A DNA stretch of 64,000 nt from Paenibacillus sp. FSL R10-2782 (GCF_038592985.1 NZ_CP151951.1:3463001-3527000), one strand, 5' to 3'. Numbered from the stretch's first letter, positions 15,773 through 23,866 are shown. Translations and numbers: made by a program. Notes: a model not told the origin generated them from the letters alone.

Positions 15773-16396
15773 TCATGCCATATCTTCCTCTTTCACCAAA
15801 ACCTCTCGCTCTATTTTGCTAAATACCTGATGCGTCATCCACATCACGAGATAACCGATAATACTGGCTCCGGCAAAAGTCAGAATTCCTGGGTACAAGC
15901 CTAGAATCAATGTAAAAAGCGCGACAATCGCAACAAAAAGAACAAGTGTATATTGTAAATACGAAAAACCAATCACCACAGACATTCTGATTTTCAGCTT
16001 AATTCCTTTCCAATCATAATGAGCCAGTAAGGGGAAAATGTACGCCAACGAGATAAGATACAAAAAGGCTCCAATAAGCGTCACTACGCGAACATACCAG
16101 GACGAGACATTGACGATATCCACATAGAGCACGTAGCCCACGAGGCTGTAAATGGCTCCAATGATCGCGCCTTCTTTAAAGCTTTCTCTAAAGTAACGTA
16201 CAAACGTGGGGAAAATGGCAACTTCCTCATTCCCCCGAATCCATTGCCTTAAAATACTGAGCATAGCGACAGTTGCAGGGCCCACGCCTATAAATCCCAA
16301 GCCCAGGATCGTCGCAACCGTCCACAGCAAATTAAGGTAAGCCAGCCGAAGCAGGCGCATGCACCATTTGTTCATGTTTTCTACAAACCGTACCAT
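15773..16396 (-). CDS. yesL: YesL-family (DUF624) membrane protein
   Basis: A 207-residue membrane protein with about five hydrophobic segments and the DUF624 N-terminal signature (NLLWTVATILGLGFIGVGPA). YesL-type proteins sit almost always inside Gram-positive sugar ABC loci, between permease and glycosidase genes, as in the B. subtilis rhamnogalacturonan locus. Their molecular role is not established; an accessory role in uptake is assumed. The gene is 21 bp downstream of the permease gene and 28 bp upstream of the solute-binding protein gene. Confidence 0.88.
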   Translation of the reverse strand: MVRFVENMNKWCMRLLRLAYLNLLWTVATILGLGFIGVGPATVAMLSILRQWIRGNEEVAIFPTFVRYFRESFKEGAIIGAIYSLVGYVLYVDIVNVSSWYVRVVTLIGAFLYLISLAYIFPLLAHYDWKGIKLKIRMSVVIGFSYLQYTLVLFVAIVALFTLILGLYPGILTFAGASIIGYLVMWMTHQVFSKIEREVLVKEEDMA

Positions 16397-16417
16397 TCCG
16401 CATCCTTCCCGTCGTCA

Positions 16418-17389
16418 TTAGTAAACGCCGTCTTCACCAAATTTCTTGGCCAGTCGATTGGAGCCCATGATCAGAATTAATCCCACCACACCTTTAAAAA
16501 GTCCTACCGTCGTACTAAAACTCAATTGTCCATTCTTTAAGCCTGCTGTATAAATGTAGGTGTCAAATATTTCGGCAACCTCGCGGTTTAATGAGTTTAA
16601 TAGCAGATACATATGCTCAAAGCCCAAATCCAGCGTGCTGCCGATTTTTAAAATTAACAACGTAATAATGACTGGGCGAATTGCAGGCAAGGTAACATGC
16701 CATGTTTTTCGGAGACGTCCGGCACCGTCCATTTCTGCCGCCTCATACAGTTGCGTATCCACGACCGTAATCGCCGATAGATAAATGATGGTAGACCAGC
16801 CGAGTTCCTTCCAGATCACTTGCCCCATATAAACGGTACGCAACCATTCCTGGGAAGTTAAGAAGCTGATCTTCTCACCACCTAGCGCAGCAATCATTTC
16901 ATTCAGTACCCCGCCGTCTACGGTTAAAAATACATAAGAAATCGAAACAATGATAACCCATGACATAAAGTGCGGGATGTAGATAATCGTTTGGATGATG
17001 TTTTTAAACACAAGCTTCCTTACCTCATTCAGCATCAATGCCAAAATGATCGGTAATGGAAAGAAGATCACAATGTTGAGCGCAAACAAAACCAGGGTGT
17101 TACGTAATAGCATGAAAAACGTGGGCTCGGTAAATAAACGAATGAAATGCTTCATTCCTACCCAGGGGCTGCCCGTGATTCCCAGAAAGGCTTGATAATC
17201 TTGAAACGCAATGACCAAACCGCCCATAGGGAAATACTTAAAAATAATGAAGTACACTAGCCCGGGTAAAACCATCAGGTACAACAACTTATGTTTTTGC
17301 ATTCGTAAAAGATTTTCCGTCGTTCTGTTGTTCTTTTTCATTTTCATATTCGGTTTCATGTTTGGTGACGGGACACTTGAAACTTTCAT
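16418..17389 (-). CDS. ABC sugar importer permease 1 (LplB-like)
   Basis: A 323-residue permease with six predicted membrane segments and the ATPase-coupling EAA loop (EAAEMDGAGRLRKTWHVTLP, about residues 222-241). Start ATG 17389 is supported by GAAGGAGGTCGAGC 4 bases upstream. It is the LplB/YteP-type partner of the importer and the first gene of the minus-strand operon. Its usual partner permease is instead encoded on the opposite strand at 17658. The upstream 268 bp hold cre-like sites. The locus encodes no ATPase. Confidence 0.92.
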   Translation of the reverse strand: MKVSSVPSPNMKPNMKMKKNNRTTENLLRMQKHKLLYLMVLPGLVYFIIFKYFPMGGLVIAFQDYQAFLGITGSPWVGMKHFIRLFTEPTFFMLLRNTLVLFALNIVIFFPLPIILALMLNEVRKLVFKNIIQTIIYIPHFMSWVIIVSISYVFLTVDGGVLNEMIAALGGEKISFLTSQEWLRTVYMGQVIWKELGWSTIIYLSAITVVDTQLYEAAEMDGAGRLRKTWHVTLPAIRPVIITLLILKIGSTLDLGFEHMYLLLNSLNREVAEIFDTYIYTAGLKNGQLSFSTTVGLFKGVVGLILIMGSNRLAKKFGEDGVY

Positions 17390-17414
17390 TAGCTCGACCT
17401 CCTTCAAACGTTCC

Positions 17415-17428
17415 TGTATACGTTTTCA
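17415..17428 (-). promoter_or_regulatory. cre-like site (CcpA), one mismatch
   Basis: TGAAAACGTATACA on the minus strand matches the catabolite-responsive element consensus TGWNANCGNTNWCA at all but one defined position. It lies 25 bases before the LplB-like start, in the expected early transcribed region. Confidence 0.45.
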
Positions 17429-17468
17429 AGAGTACGTGATTTTAAGCGTTACGCATATAATCATCTAA

Positions 17469-17482
17469 TGATAGCGTTTACA
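17469..17482. promoter_or_regulatory. Catabolite-responsive element (cre) between the divergent permease genes
   Basis: TGATAGCGTTTACA matches TGWNANCGNTNWCA with no mismatch, and so does its reverse complement TGTAAACGCTATCA. On the minus strand it overlaps a possible -35 (TTGTAA), followed after 18 bases by TATATG. CcpA binding here would repress the minus-strand pectin operon when preferred sugars are present. Confidence 0.6.
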
Positions 17483-17622
17483 AAACCTTATACATAGCCT
17501 ACTTTCCGCCTTTTCACCTTACCTAATGATTACTACACAACCTAATGATCATCCTCTTTTTTCCATGCTTAGGAGAACACCTCAAGATTTGATTATATAC
17601 GGAATTCCGCCCTCTTGGTACA

Positions 17623-17643
17623 GTTTACATGTAAACGATTACG
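17623..17643. promoter_or_regulatory. 14-bp perfect palindrome overlapping a cre-like site before permease 2
   Basis: GTTTACATGTAAAC (17623-17636) is a perfect palindrome. It overlaps TGTAAACGATTACG (17630-17643), a cre-like sequence with one mismatch. It sits immediately upstream of the Shine-Dalgarno of the plus-strand permease. It could be an operator for CcpA or another dimeric repressor. Confidence 0.45.
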
Positions 17644-17657
17644 AGGAGGTCAAACAC

Positions 17658-18542
17658 TTGGCGCAAACATCACTAAAAAAAGAATCGCTGGGCAGTCGTA
17701 TTTTTACCATCGTAAACAGTACTTTATTAATTCTCATTGCCCTCACTTGTCTCTTGCCTTTTCTGAATATCATCGCCAGCTCTTTTGCTTCAACCCAAGA
17801 AGTGGTAGCTAAAAAATTCATTTTGTTCCCTGTCACTTTTTCCCTGGATGCATATCGGTATATCCTGTCGACTCCAACGATTTTCAGAGGACTGGGGGTT
17901 TCGGTCGGAGTGACTATCGTAGGTACCGTGGTGAGTATGATCTTTACGGCTTTTATGGCCTACGGATTATCCCGAAGATATCTGCTTGGACGAAATACGA
18001 TTAATTTCATTGTCGTGTTTTCCATGTTGTTTAGCGGGGGAATGATTCCAACTTTCCTGGTTGTAAAAAGCATGGGGCTTATCAATTCGTACTGGTCCTT
18101 GATCCTTCCCGTGGCGATTAATGCATTTAACCTGATTATCATGCGTAACTTTTTTCAGGCGCTACCGGATGATCTGGAGGAATCGGCCAAGATGGATGGG
18201 TGCAACGATTTTGGCATTTTCTTTAAAATTATGCTTCCATTAGCGATGCCTTCAATTGCAACCATTTCACTTTTCTACGCGGTCGCCTACTGGAATACGT
18301 ATATGCATGCCATTCTCTATATTAATGATTCCGCCAAATGGCCTATTCAGGTTTTGCTCCGCCAAATTGTAATCGTTTCCAGTGGTATGCAGGCAGAAGG
18401 AACCTCTGTGGATGTCATCCCACCTGCGCAGACGATTAAGATGGCGGTCATTGTGGTTGCAACCGTTCCTATGCTAATCGTGTATCCATTTGTGCAAAAA
18501 CACTTTGTCAAAGGAGCATTATTAGGGGCGGTAAAAGGGTAA
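17658..18542 (+). CDS. ABC sugar importer permease 2 (LplC/YtcP-like)
   Basis: A 294-residue permease with six membrane segments and an EAA loop (EESAKMDGCNDFGIFFKIMLP). Start TTG 17658 is chosen because GAGGAGGTC ends 7 bases upstream and the product then begins in the usual LplC/YtcP place. It is the second half of the heterodimeric channel with the LplB-like protein at 16418-17389, but is divergently transcribed. In most related loci the two permease genes are adjacent on one strand. It ends 31 bp before the convergent AraC-type regulator, with no obvious terminator between. Confidence 0.92.
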   Translation: MAQTSLKKESLGSRIFTIVNSTLLILIALTCLLPFLNIIASSFASTQEVVAKKFILFPVTFSLDAYRYILSTPTIFRGLGVSVGVTIVGTVVSMIFTAFMAYGLSRRYLLGRNTINFIVVFSMLFSGGMIPTFLVVKSMGLINSYWSLILPVAINAFNLIIMRNFFQALPDDLEESAKMDGCNDFGIFFKIMLPLAMPSIATISLFYAVAYWNTYMHAILYINDSAKWPIQVLLRQIVIVSSGMQAEGTSVDVIPPAQTIKMAVIVVATVPMLIVYPFVQKHFVKGALLGAVKG

Positions 18543-18573
18543 GCTGCCCCTTGATTGTCAGTGAATGTTTCAC

Positions 18574-20835
18574 TCAATTCGCTTGCTTCATCTTACGATA
18601 TGCTCCGGGCGTGACCTGCTCCTTCTTCCGAAACGAGCGGATAAAGTTCTGCGGATTATGATATTGCAATCGTTCGGCGATTTCTTTAATCGTCATATTT
18701 GTTTCAACGAGCCACTTTTTACCCATTTGCAATCGGTAGTTCATCAGATATTCGCTGAACGTCGTACCGTATTCTTTTTTGAAAATACTGCTTAGATAAT
18801 TGGGATTGTAATGAAGACGCTCTCCAATAAGCTCCAGTGACAATTCCTGGTCATATTCAGCCCTGATCATGGCGGCAATTTTCTCGGAGAGACAGCGGAA
18901 TTGCTGGTTCGTCTTTTCCTTCATACTTTTTACCATAGGGGAAATGACTTGCTCCACCAGCATACGCTCGATCTCTTCCGGATTACGTATGTCCAGCAGC
19001 CGATGGTACAATGCATGATTGTTCTGGGTCAGCAGCACTTCAATCCCTAACAGCTGCTCCAATTGAATGAGGTTATTCACGAACCGCACCAACAGCACCT
19101 CAAAGTTCATGGAATGATTGTTCTTTGTCATTATTTCAGTCAATAAGGAATGTACGGTAAGTCGTACTTGCTCTTCATCTCCTATTCTAATGGCGTCAAA
19201 CAACTGCGATTCCATTTCCGTCGGATAATGAAGCAGCACCGGGCCTGAAATGACTGTGGAAATGTCTTCATAAAATATAATGGATTCTTTGCCTAAATTT
19301 AAACGATGGTGCAAGGCTTGCTTACTCATCTCACAGGCTTCCTTGCTCTCTAACAAATTGTCATATGACTTACTAATGCCGATACTGATGGATACATTCA
19401 AATACTCTTTTACAGTTTGAATCAAAAGGGTGGCATCATCCAGCACTTGCTTGTTTATTTCCTGTTCATTCTTGCCTGTAAACATTAAAATGGTCGCCTG
19501 GATGTCATCGTTCAAAATGATGGGAAGCATTCGCTGCTGCTCTGGAATGGTTTCTTCTACGATTTTGTTAATAGCCAGCAGTAAAACGTCCTTATCCGAG
19601 GGCTCCCGATCTCCCAGATTATCCAGTTGAATCAACAGGGTAATATACATTTGGTTCTCCAGTTGCGGATAGCCCAAACGTGGCATTTTTCGTGCCAGTT
19701 CCTCTGCTGAAATACGCCTGCGGAACAGGTTAAGAATCAATTGAGTTTCAAGCTGTGGCATTTCGGACTGAATGAGACTTTCCAGGCTCTCCTTTTCCGT
19801 TACAATGCTGTCAATCGAATCAATAATCCAGTCAACTTCATTTCGGGAAGGCTCATTTTTGAACGAAAAATTAGGATTCTTAGGCAGGCTGCGTTTAATT
19901 TTCTGGAATGGTTTTGTAAAATAAACGGCTCCCATATACGCCACCACAACAATCAAGAGCGTGAGTACAAGTACCATCGTGATGATTCCAAATTTAGTCG
20001 TTTGAAGTGCATTCGAAATCTCCTTTTTATCTAATATCGTTAAATAGGTCCAGTTGTTATAAGCAGACTTGGCATAAATGACCTGCTGAGCAGGCTGGTA
20101 CTTGGTTTTTTCCAGTGTCAACATGCCTGAATTGTCGGGTGCAGCCGTAGCCTCCGAAATGTCCTGAAGCTGCTGGGTGGATAATAATTGTTTAACGGGC
20201 TCCGTTTCGTACATTAAATCGCCTTGATTATTCAGAATAAAAACGGCCATGTGATCCTCTGCCTGAATTGTACGATTTAACGTTTGCACCGAAATATCCG
20301 ACAGAGCAATGGCTTGCTTCTTTTTGGAGAATACAGGCAAGGTATTAACAAAGCGGATTCCCTTGTCTGTTTTAATCCAGAACAGCCCCTTATCCTGATG
20401 GTCGATATAGGTTTTAAATAGCTTCTCTCGTTCCGTTTTCGTCAAATAGGACAGGCTTCCATTGGAGATCTTCCAATTCTGATCTAGGCTAATCAGTGAA
20501 TATTCCGTTCCTTCTAATCCCATCGTAGCGATATAATTGAGTTGCGAATTCACATTCCGATACGCTACAAAATCTTTTTCTGTAATGGGATGTTTTACGA
20601 CTTCATCAAATGAACTGGTCGTACTATACGTATTAAAGGCATATTCAATCGTTTGGATTTTCTGCTCCAGACTGTTTTTGATCTGCATCATGTAGCTTTG
20701 CTTGGTGTTGGAGACTCTTTCTACAACAGAGCTGATTGTTGTAAAATAAATGTAGCTACCAAAGCTTGCCACCAAACCTATTCCCAAAACCAGAATCGTA
20801 ATAAAAATGGTGTAGAACATCCTGCCTTTTTTCAT
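18574..20835 (-). CDS. Membrane-anchored AraC-family regulator (YesN/YtdP-like)
   Basis: A 753-residue protein. A short cytoplasmic N-terminus leads to a membrane segment (about residues 8-30), then a large extracellular Cache-like sensor region (about 35-280) and a second membrane segment (about 285-308). A long cytoplasmic linker follows, and a C-terminal AraC double helix-turn-helix (about 655-750; LSLELIGERLHYNPNYLSSI, then MTIKEIAERLQYHNPQNFIR). This is the YtdP/YesN-like one-component sensor found with pectin ABC loci in Bacillales. It presumably senses an extracellular sugar and activates the neighbouring operons. Start ATG 20835 follows AAAGGGGGAGC. Confidence 0.88.
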   Translation of the reverse strand: MKKGRMFYTIFITILVLGIGLVASFGSYIYFTTISSVVERVSNTKQSYMMQIKNSLEQKIQTIEYAFNTYSTTSSFDEVVKHPITEKDFVAYRNVNSQLNYIATMGLEGTEYSLISLDQNWKISNGSLSYLTKTEREKLFKTYIDHQDKGLFWIKTDKGIRFVNTLPVFSKKKQAIALSDISVQTLNRTIQAEDHMAVFILNNQGDLMYETEPVKQLLSTQQLQDISEATAAPDNSGMLTLEKTKYQPAQQVIYAKSAYNNWTYLTILDKKEISNALQTTKFGIITMVLVLTLLIVVVAYMGAVYFTKPFQKIKRSLPKNPNFSFKNEPSRNEVDWIIDSIDSIVTEKESLESLIQSEMPQLETQLILNLFRRRISAEELARKMPRLGYPQLENQMYITLLIQLDNLGDREPSDKDVLLLAINKIVEETIPEQQRMLPIILNDDIQATILMFTGKNEQEINKQVLDDATLLIQTVKEYLNVSISIGISKSYDNLLESKEACEMSKQALHHRLNLGKESIIFYEDISTVISGPVLLHYPTEMESQLFDAIRIGDEEQVRLTVHSLLTEIMTKNNHSMNFEVLLVRFVNNLIQLEQLLGIEVLLTQNNHALYHRLLDIRNPEEIERMLVEQVISPMVKSMKEKTNQQFRCLSEKIAAMIRAEYDQELSLELIGERLHYNPNYLSSIFKKEYGTTFSEYLMNYRLQMGKKWLVETNMTIKEIAERLQYHNPQNFIRSFRKKEQVTPGAYRKMKQAN

Positions 20836-20870
20836 TGCGCTCCCCCTTTGGTTCTTTGCATCACATCAAA

Positions 20871-20884
20871 TTATAGCGCTTTCA
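20871..20884. promoter_or_regulatory. cre-like site between the AraC regulator and the esterase gene
   Basis: TTATAGCGCTTTCA (reverse TGAAAGCGCTATAA) has one mismatch to TGWNANCGNTNWCA. It lies 36 bp upstream of the regulator start, in the 219-bp divergent region. Confidence 0.4.
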
Positions 20885-21054
20885 TAACAAGGTTTAAATC
20901 ATTTTTTTCACGTGTGCATTTATTTAAAAAACAAACATGGGCTTAAGCCCACTCTTTAAGCAGAAATGTTAAATACCATTACATCCGTCCCATCCCGTTT
21001 TATGTTCATCTGGATTAGCTTGCAGAATTTAAAAAAGGAATTTGGAGGTACCTT

Positions 21055-22566
21055 ATGTTACACGTTGTTAGTCATAAAGAACAGATTGTAAAAAAAGAAT
21101 TTACAGCAGACACTTCCTTTCTCTCCCTCTATCCAGCAGTGGCCCATGAAGCTCTCCCTTTTATATTGGTACTGCCCGGCGGTGGCTACGAGCATTTGGC
21201 TTCACATGAGGGGGAACCCATAGCTCGATGGTTAAATGATTTAGGTATTCATGCAGGTGTGCTGCATTATCAAGTCGGAGACTTTGAGGTCGATTCCTTG
21301 TTGGATGATGTGGAACATGCCCTGAGGTGGATTCGACAAACGTCCAAAGACTGGAAAGTGATTCCGGAGCAAGTCGGTCTGGTTGGATTTTCAGCAGGCG
21401 GGCACTTGGCCTCCATCGTCGCCACCAGAGGGGCGGAAAAACCCGATCTTCTGCTGTTGGGCTACCCCGTGATTACGTTTCATGATGCTTATACACATAT
21501 TGGAAGCCGCACTCATTTTTTAGGTGAACAGCCAACACAGGAGCAGCTTCACGCCTTTTCATCCGATCAACAAGTGACTTCACAGACCCCTCCAACTTTT
21601 ATTTGGACAACGGCCAATGATGCCACTGTTCCGGTCGAAAACAGCCTGTTACTGGCTTCCGCATTATCCAGAGAAGGCATTCCATTTGAGTTGCATGTAT
21701 TTGAGGAAGGGCGACACGGCTTGGGACTCGCTGAAGATAACCCTGAGTGCCAACAATGGCTCTCTCTTGCGGAAAAATGGCTTCAAAAACATAGCTATGT
21801 TACAGAAGGCCAACAGATAACATCCAGGCTGTTTATCGCTGGTGATTCCACCGCTGCCCAAAAAGGAGCTACCGAAAAACCGATGACAGGCTGGGGCGAA
21901 CACTTGCAGAGTTATTTTGACCCGTCTGTTCAAGTGAACAATCGTGCGGTTAATGGACGAAGCACTAAATCTTTTATAGCGGAAGGTCGATTGTCTCATA
22001 TTGAAAAGGATTTTCGAGCCGGCGATTATCTGTTTATTCAATTTGGACACAACGATGAGAAGAAAGAAGATCCCACCCGCTATACCGATCCTGACGGGGA
22101 CTACCGTCAAAATCTAATTCAATGTATCGAGTCTGCTCGGAAGCGTGGTGGAATTCCAGTGCTGTTGACCTCTGTAAGCCGCCGCCGCTTTACCGCAGAT
22201 GGAGAACCTGATCCGCATGCAGTGGGAGCTTATCCCGCAGCCATGAGACGAGTAGCCGAGGAAACCCGGACACCACTGCTTGATATTTTTGAAGCCTCTC
22301 AGCAGCTTTATCATAACCTTGGAGAAGAAGGGTCCCAGCAGCTATTTATGCACTTGCCTGAAAAAGCACATCCGAATTACCCGGCTGGCGTAACGGATAA
22401 TACTCATTTCTCTGAGGAAGGAGCACGGCAGATTGCCAAGCTGGTCGCTGAAGCCATTAGCCAATGTGCGGAATTACATGCCTTAAAGCAGTTTATGCAC
22501 TTGGAAGGAACGAATCAAGATAGTGCAAGAGCAGAATTGTTGGTTAAAAAGGGTGGTTATTTATGA
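21055..22566 (+). CDS. Two-domain esterase: alpha/beta hydrolase fused to a CE12-like SGNH acetylesterase
   Basis: A 503-residue cytoplasmic protein made of two complete hydrolases. Residues 1 to about 250 form a BD-FAE/acetylesterase-like alpha/beta hydrolase: oxyanion PGGGY (41-45), nucleophile GFSAGG (Ser113), Asp189 and His221. Residues about 257-480 form an SGNH esterase of the rhamnogalacturonan acetylesterase (CE12/RhgT) type: GDS (Ser265), GRSTKSF, GHND (331-334) and Asp448/His451 in DNTH. Both triads look intact. It probably removes acetyl or other ester groups from imported pectic oligosaccharides. Start ATG 21055 follows TTTGGAGGTACC. Its stop codon overlaps the next start by ATGA. 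Confidence 0.88.
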   Translation: MLHVVSHKEQIVKKEFTADTSFLSLYPAVAHEALPFILVLPGGGYEHLASHEGEPIARWLNDLGIHAGVLHYQVGDFEVDSLLDDVEHALRWIRQTSKDWKVIPEQVGLVGFSAGGHLASIVATRGAEKPDLLLLGYPVITFHDAYTHIGSRTHFLGEQPTQEQLHAFSSDQQVTSQTPPTFIWTTANDATVPVENSLLLASALSREGIPFELHVFEEGRHGLGLAEDNPECQQWLSLAEKWLQKHSYVTEGQQITSRLFIAGDSTAAQKGATEKPMTGWGEHLQSYFDPSVQVNNRAVNGRSTKSFIAEGRLSHIEKDFRAGDYLFIQFGHNDEKKEDPTRYTDPDGDYRQNLIQCIESARKRGGIPVLLTSVSRRRFTADGEPDPHAVGAYPAAMRRVAEETRTPLLDIFEASQQLYHNLGEEGSQQLFMHLPEKAHPNYPAGVTDNTHFSEEGARQIAKLVAEAISQCAELHALKQFMHLEGTNQDSARAELLVKKGGYL

Positions 22567-23173
22567 GAGATTTTAAAATAATAAAGGGACAATTCAACTC
22601 TTTTCAAAACTTCGTAAATGCTATTAACGAAAAATCTAAAAAAAATCTACTTTGCTGATTGGGATAGATGGTTGTGGTGGTTCTGGTAAAAGTACATTCG
22701 CTTACAAGTTAAAAGAAGAACTATCTAACTCAACTATTGTTCATAAGGATGACTTCTATCTCTCCTCCTCTAACATTTTAAATACACATCCCTCAAAAAA
22801 ACCTATCGGTGCTGATTTTGATTGGAAACGTCTTTTAAATCAGATACTGGAGCCCATAAGAAATGAAAAGGATGGGCATTATCAACGGTATGATTGGGAG
22901 ACGGATAAGCTTGCGGAATGGCATACTGTTCCTGTTGGTGGCATTGTCATAATCGAAGGAGTGTATTCCATTCGAAAGGAACTGGAGGATAAATATGACT
23001 TCAAAATTTGGGTTGATTGTCCACGAGAAATTAGGCTTTCAAGAGGTCTTGAAAGAGACGGAGAGTGTGCTCGTGGGATGTGGGAGGATAATTGGATGAT
23101 TTCAGAAGACATTTATGTAGAAGCTCATAAACCCTTTAAAAGAGCAGACCTCGTTATTAGTGGAGCTTTATAA
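22563..23173 (+). pseudogene. Uridine-kinase-like P-loop kinase interrupted by a frameshift
   Basis: ATG 22563 has a good Shine-Dalgarno (AAAGGGTGG) and opens a frame that stops at 22656-22658 after 31 codons. The body of the kinase continues in another frame from about 22652 to the TAA at 23173. That part contains the Walker A motif (GIDGCGGSGKST), the HKDDFY motif and an RSRG-like segment (EIRLSRGLERDG) of uridine-kinase/phosphoribulokinase-like enzymes. One extra base would join the two frames. An A8 run at 22638-22645 is the obvious slippage point. It may be a real mutation, a sequencing error, slippage-dependent expression, or reinitiation at TTG 22652. The pectin-locus link is only positional. 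Confidence 0.75.
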
Positions 23174-23196
23174 ACTTCTTATTCAAAGAATAAAAC

Positions 23197-23232
23197 AGAG
23201 AACCTCCATACATAGAGGTTCTCTTGTTTCTT
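23197..23232 (+). terminator. Rho-independent terminator after the kinase gene
   Basis: A perfect 10-bp stem (AGAGAACCTC at 23197-23206 with GAGGTTCTCT at 23215-23224), followed by TTGTTTCTT. Confidence 0.85.
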
Positions 23233-23340
23233 AGCTTAACGATCATCACAGGCTTAGTTTTAAGGCGAAGAATTTTCGTCGTTGTAAATGAGCTTATAGA
23301 TAGTGTCCTATCTCCTCAGCGAAAGAAGGTATAAACAACA

Positions 23341-23367
23341 AAAACCCCTTACTATGGAAGGGGTTTT
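23341..23367 (-). terminator. Terminator of the tRNA gene
   Basis: AAAACCCCTT...AAGGGGTTTT, a perfect 10-bp stem. On the minus strand it is followed by TTTTTGTTGTTT, starting 7 bp past the tRNA 3' end. Confidence 0.88.
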
Positions 23368-23374
23368 GAGGAAA

Positions 23375-23448
23375 TGGGCCCTGAGGGACTCGAACCCCCG
23401 ACCAATCGGTTATGAGCCGACCGCTCTAACCAACTGAGCTAAGGGCCC
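23375..23448 (-). tRNA. tRNA with CAU anticodon, probably tRNA-Ile2 (lysidine-modified)
   Basis: A full 74-nt cloverleaf on the minus strand. The acceptor is GGGCCCT/AGGGCCC with discriminator A. The D-arm is AGCTCAGTTGGTTAGAGC, the anticodon stem-loop is TCGGCTCATAACCGA, and the T-arm contains GGTTCGAGTCC. The CTCATAA anticodon loop and the C4/C5 acceptor pairs resemble known tRNA-Ile2 molecules, in which TilS changes C34 to lysidine to read AUA. Elongator tRNA-Met usually has TTCATAC in this loop. CCA is not encoded. Ile2 rather than Met is therefore favoured but not proven. Confidence 0.9.
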
Positions 23449-23573
23449 TCAAAAAAATATGTATATTCACGCTACATTTACATAAAACAGCGGCGTTAAT
23501 TAATATACAACATTTTCTTGTGTTTCGTCAATAGTTTAGAGAAAATTTTTCTTTTTAATTTTTTTTTATGAAT

Positions 23574-23738
23574 CTAGGGAATAAACCGGACGCCGTAACG
23601 TCCTTTACGCGAGCGGTACACCTCCACTGCGCGAGGATCGTTGTAGCCGTACATCCAGCCGTCGTGCTCCAGCCTTTTTGCCAGACATCCTGCCTGAAAT
23701 TTGGTCGTGTACAGTCTGCCATAGTAAATCCAATACAT
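23574..23738 (-). CDS. Small basic aromatic protein of 54 residues, function unknown
   Basis: Minus-strand gene: ATG 23738 preceded by AGAGGGAG at good spacing, stop TAG at 23574-23576. The product starts MYWIYYGRLYTTKFQ and is rich in Tyr, Arg and Gly, with a single Cys and a C-terminal RYGVRFIP. It reads like a compact nucleic-acid- or protein-binding domain rather than random sequence, because the Gly/Tyr turns are regular and there are no stretches of odd composition. It lies between pyrE and the tRNA gene, in the direction of the pyr operon. I do not recognise the family. Confidence 0.6.
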   Translation of the reverse strand: MYWIYYGRLYTTKFQAGCLAKRLEHDGWMYGYNDPRAVEVYRSRKGRYGVRFIP

Positions 23739-23866
23739 CCGAACTCCCTCTTTTCACATGATGGTAGGAGTTAGTGTAACCGGATCGAATTCGAATTACA
23801 CGGCCTGCATATAACAATCTGCAACGAGTACGAGTCGCTTTAATAAATGGCCCCGTATGCTAAGCC

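Noticed and set aside
23775..23803. Imperfect palindrome around GTGTAA...TTACAC upstream of the 54-residue gene
   Set aside because: The inner part does not pair well, no T run follows, and no regulator could be suggested.
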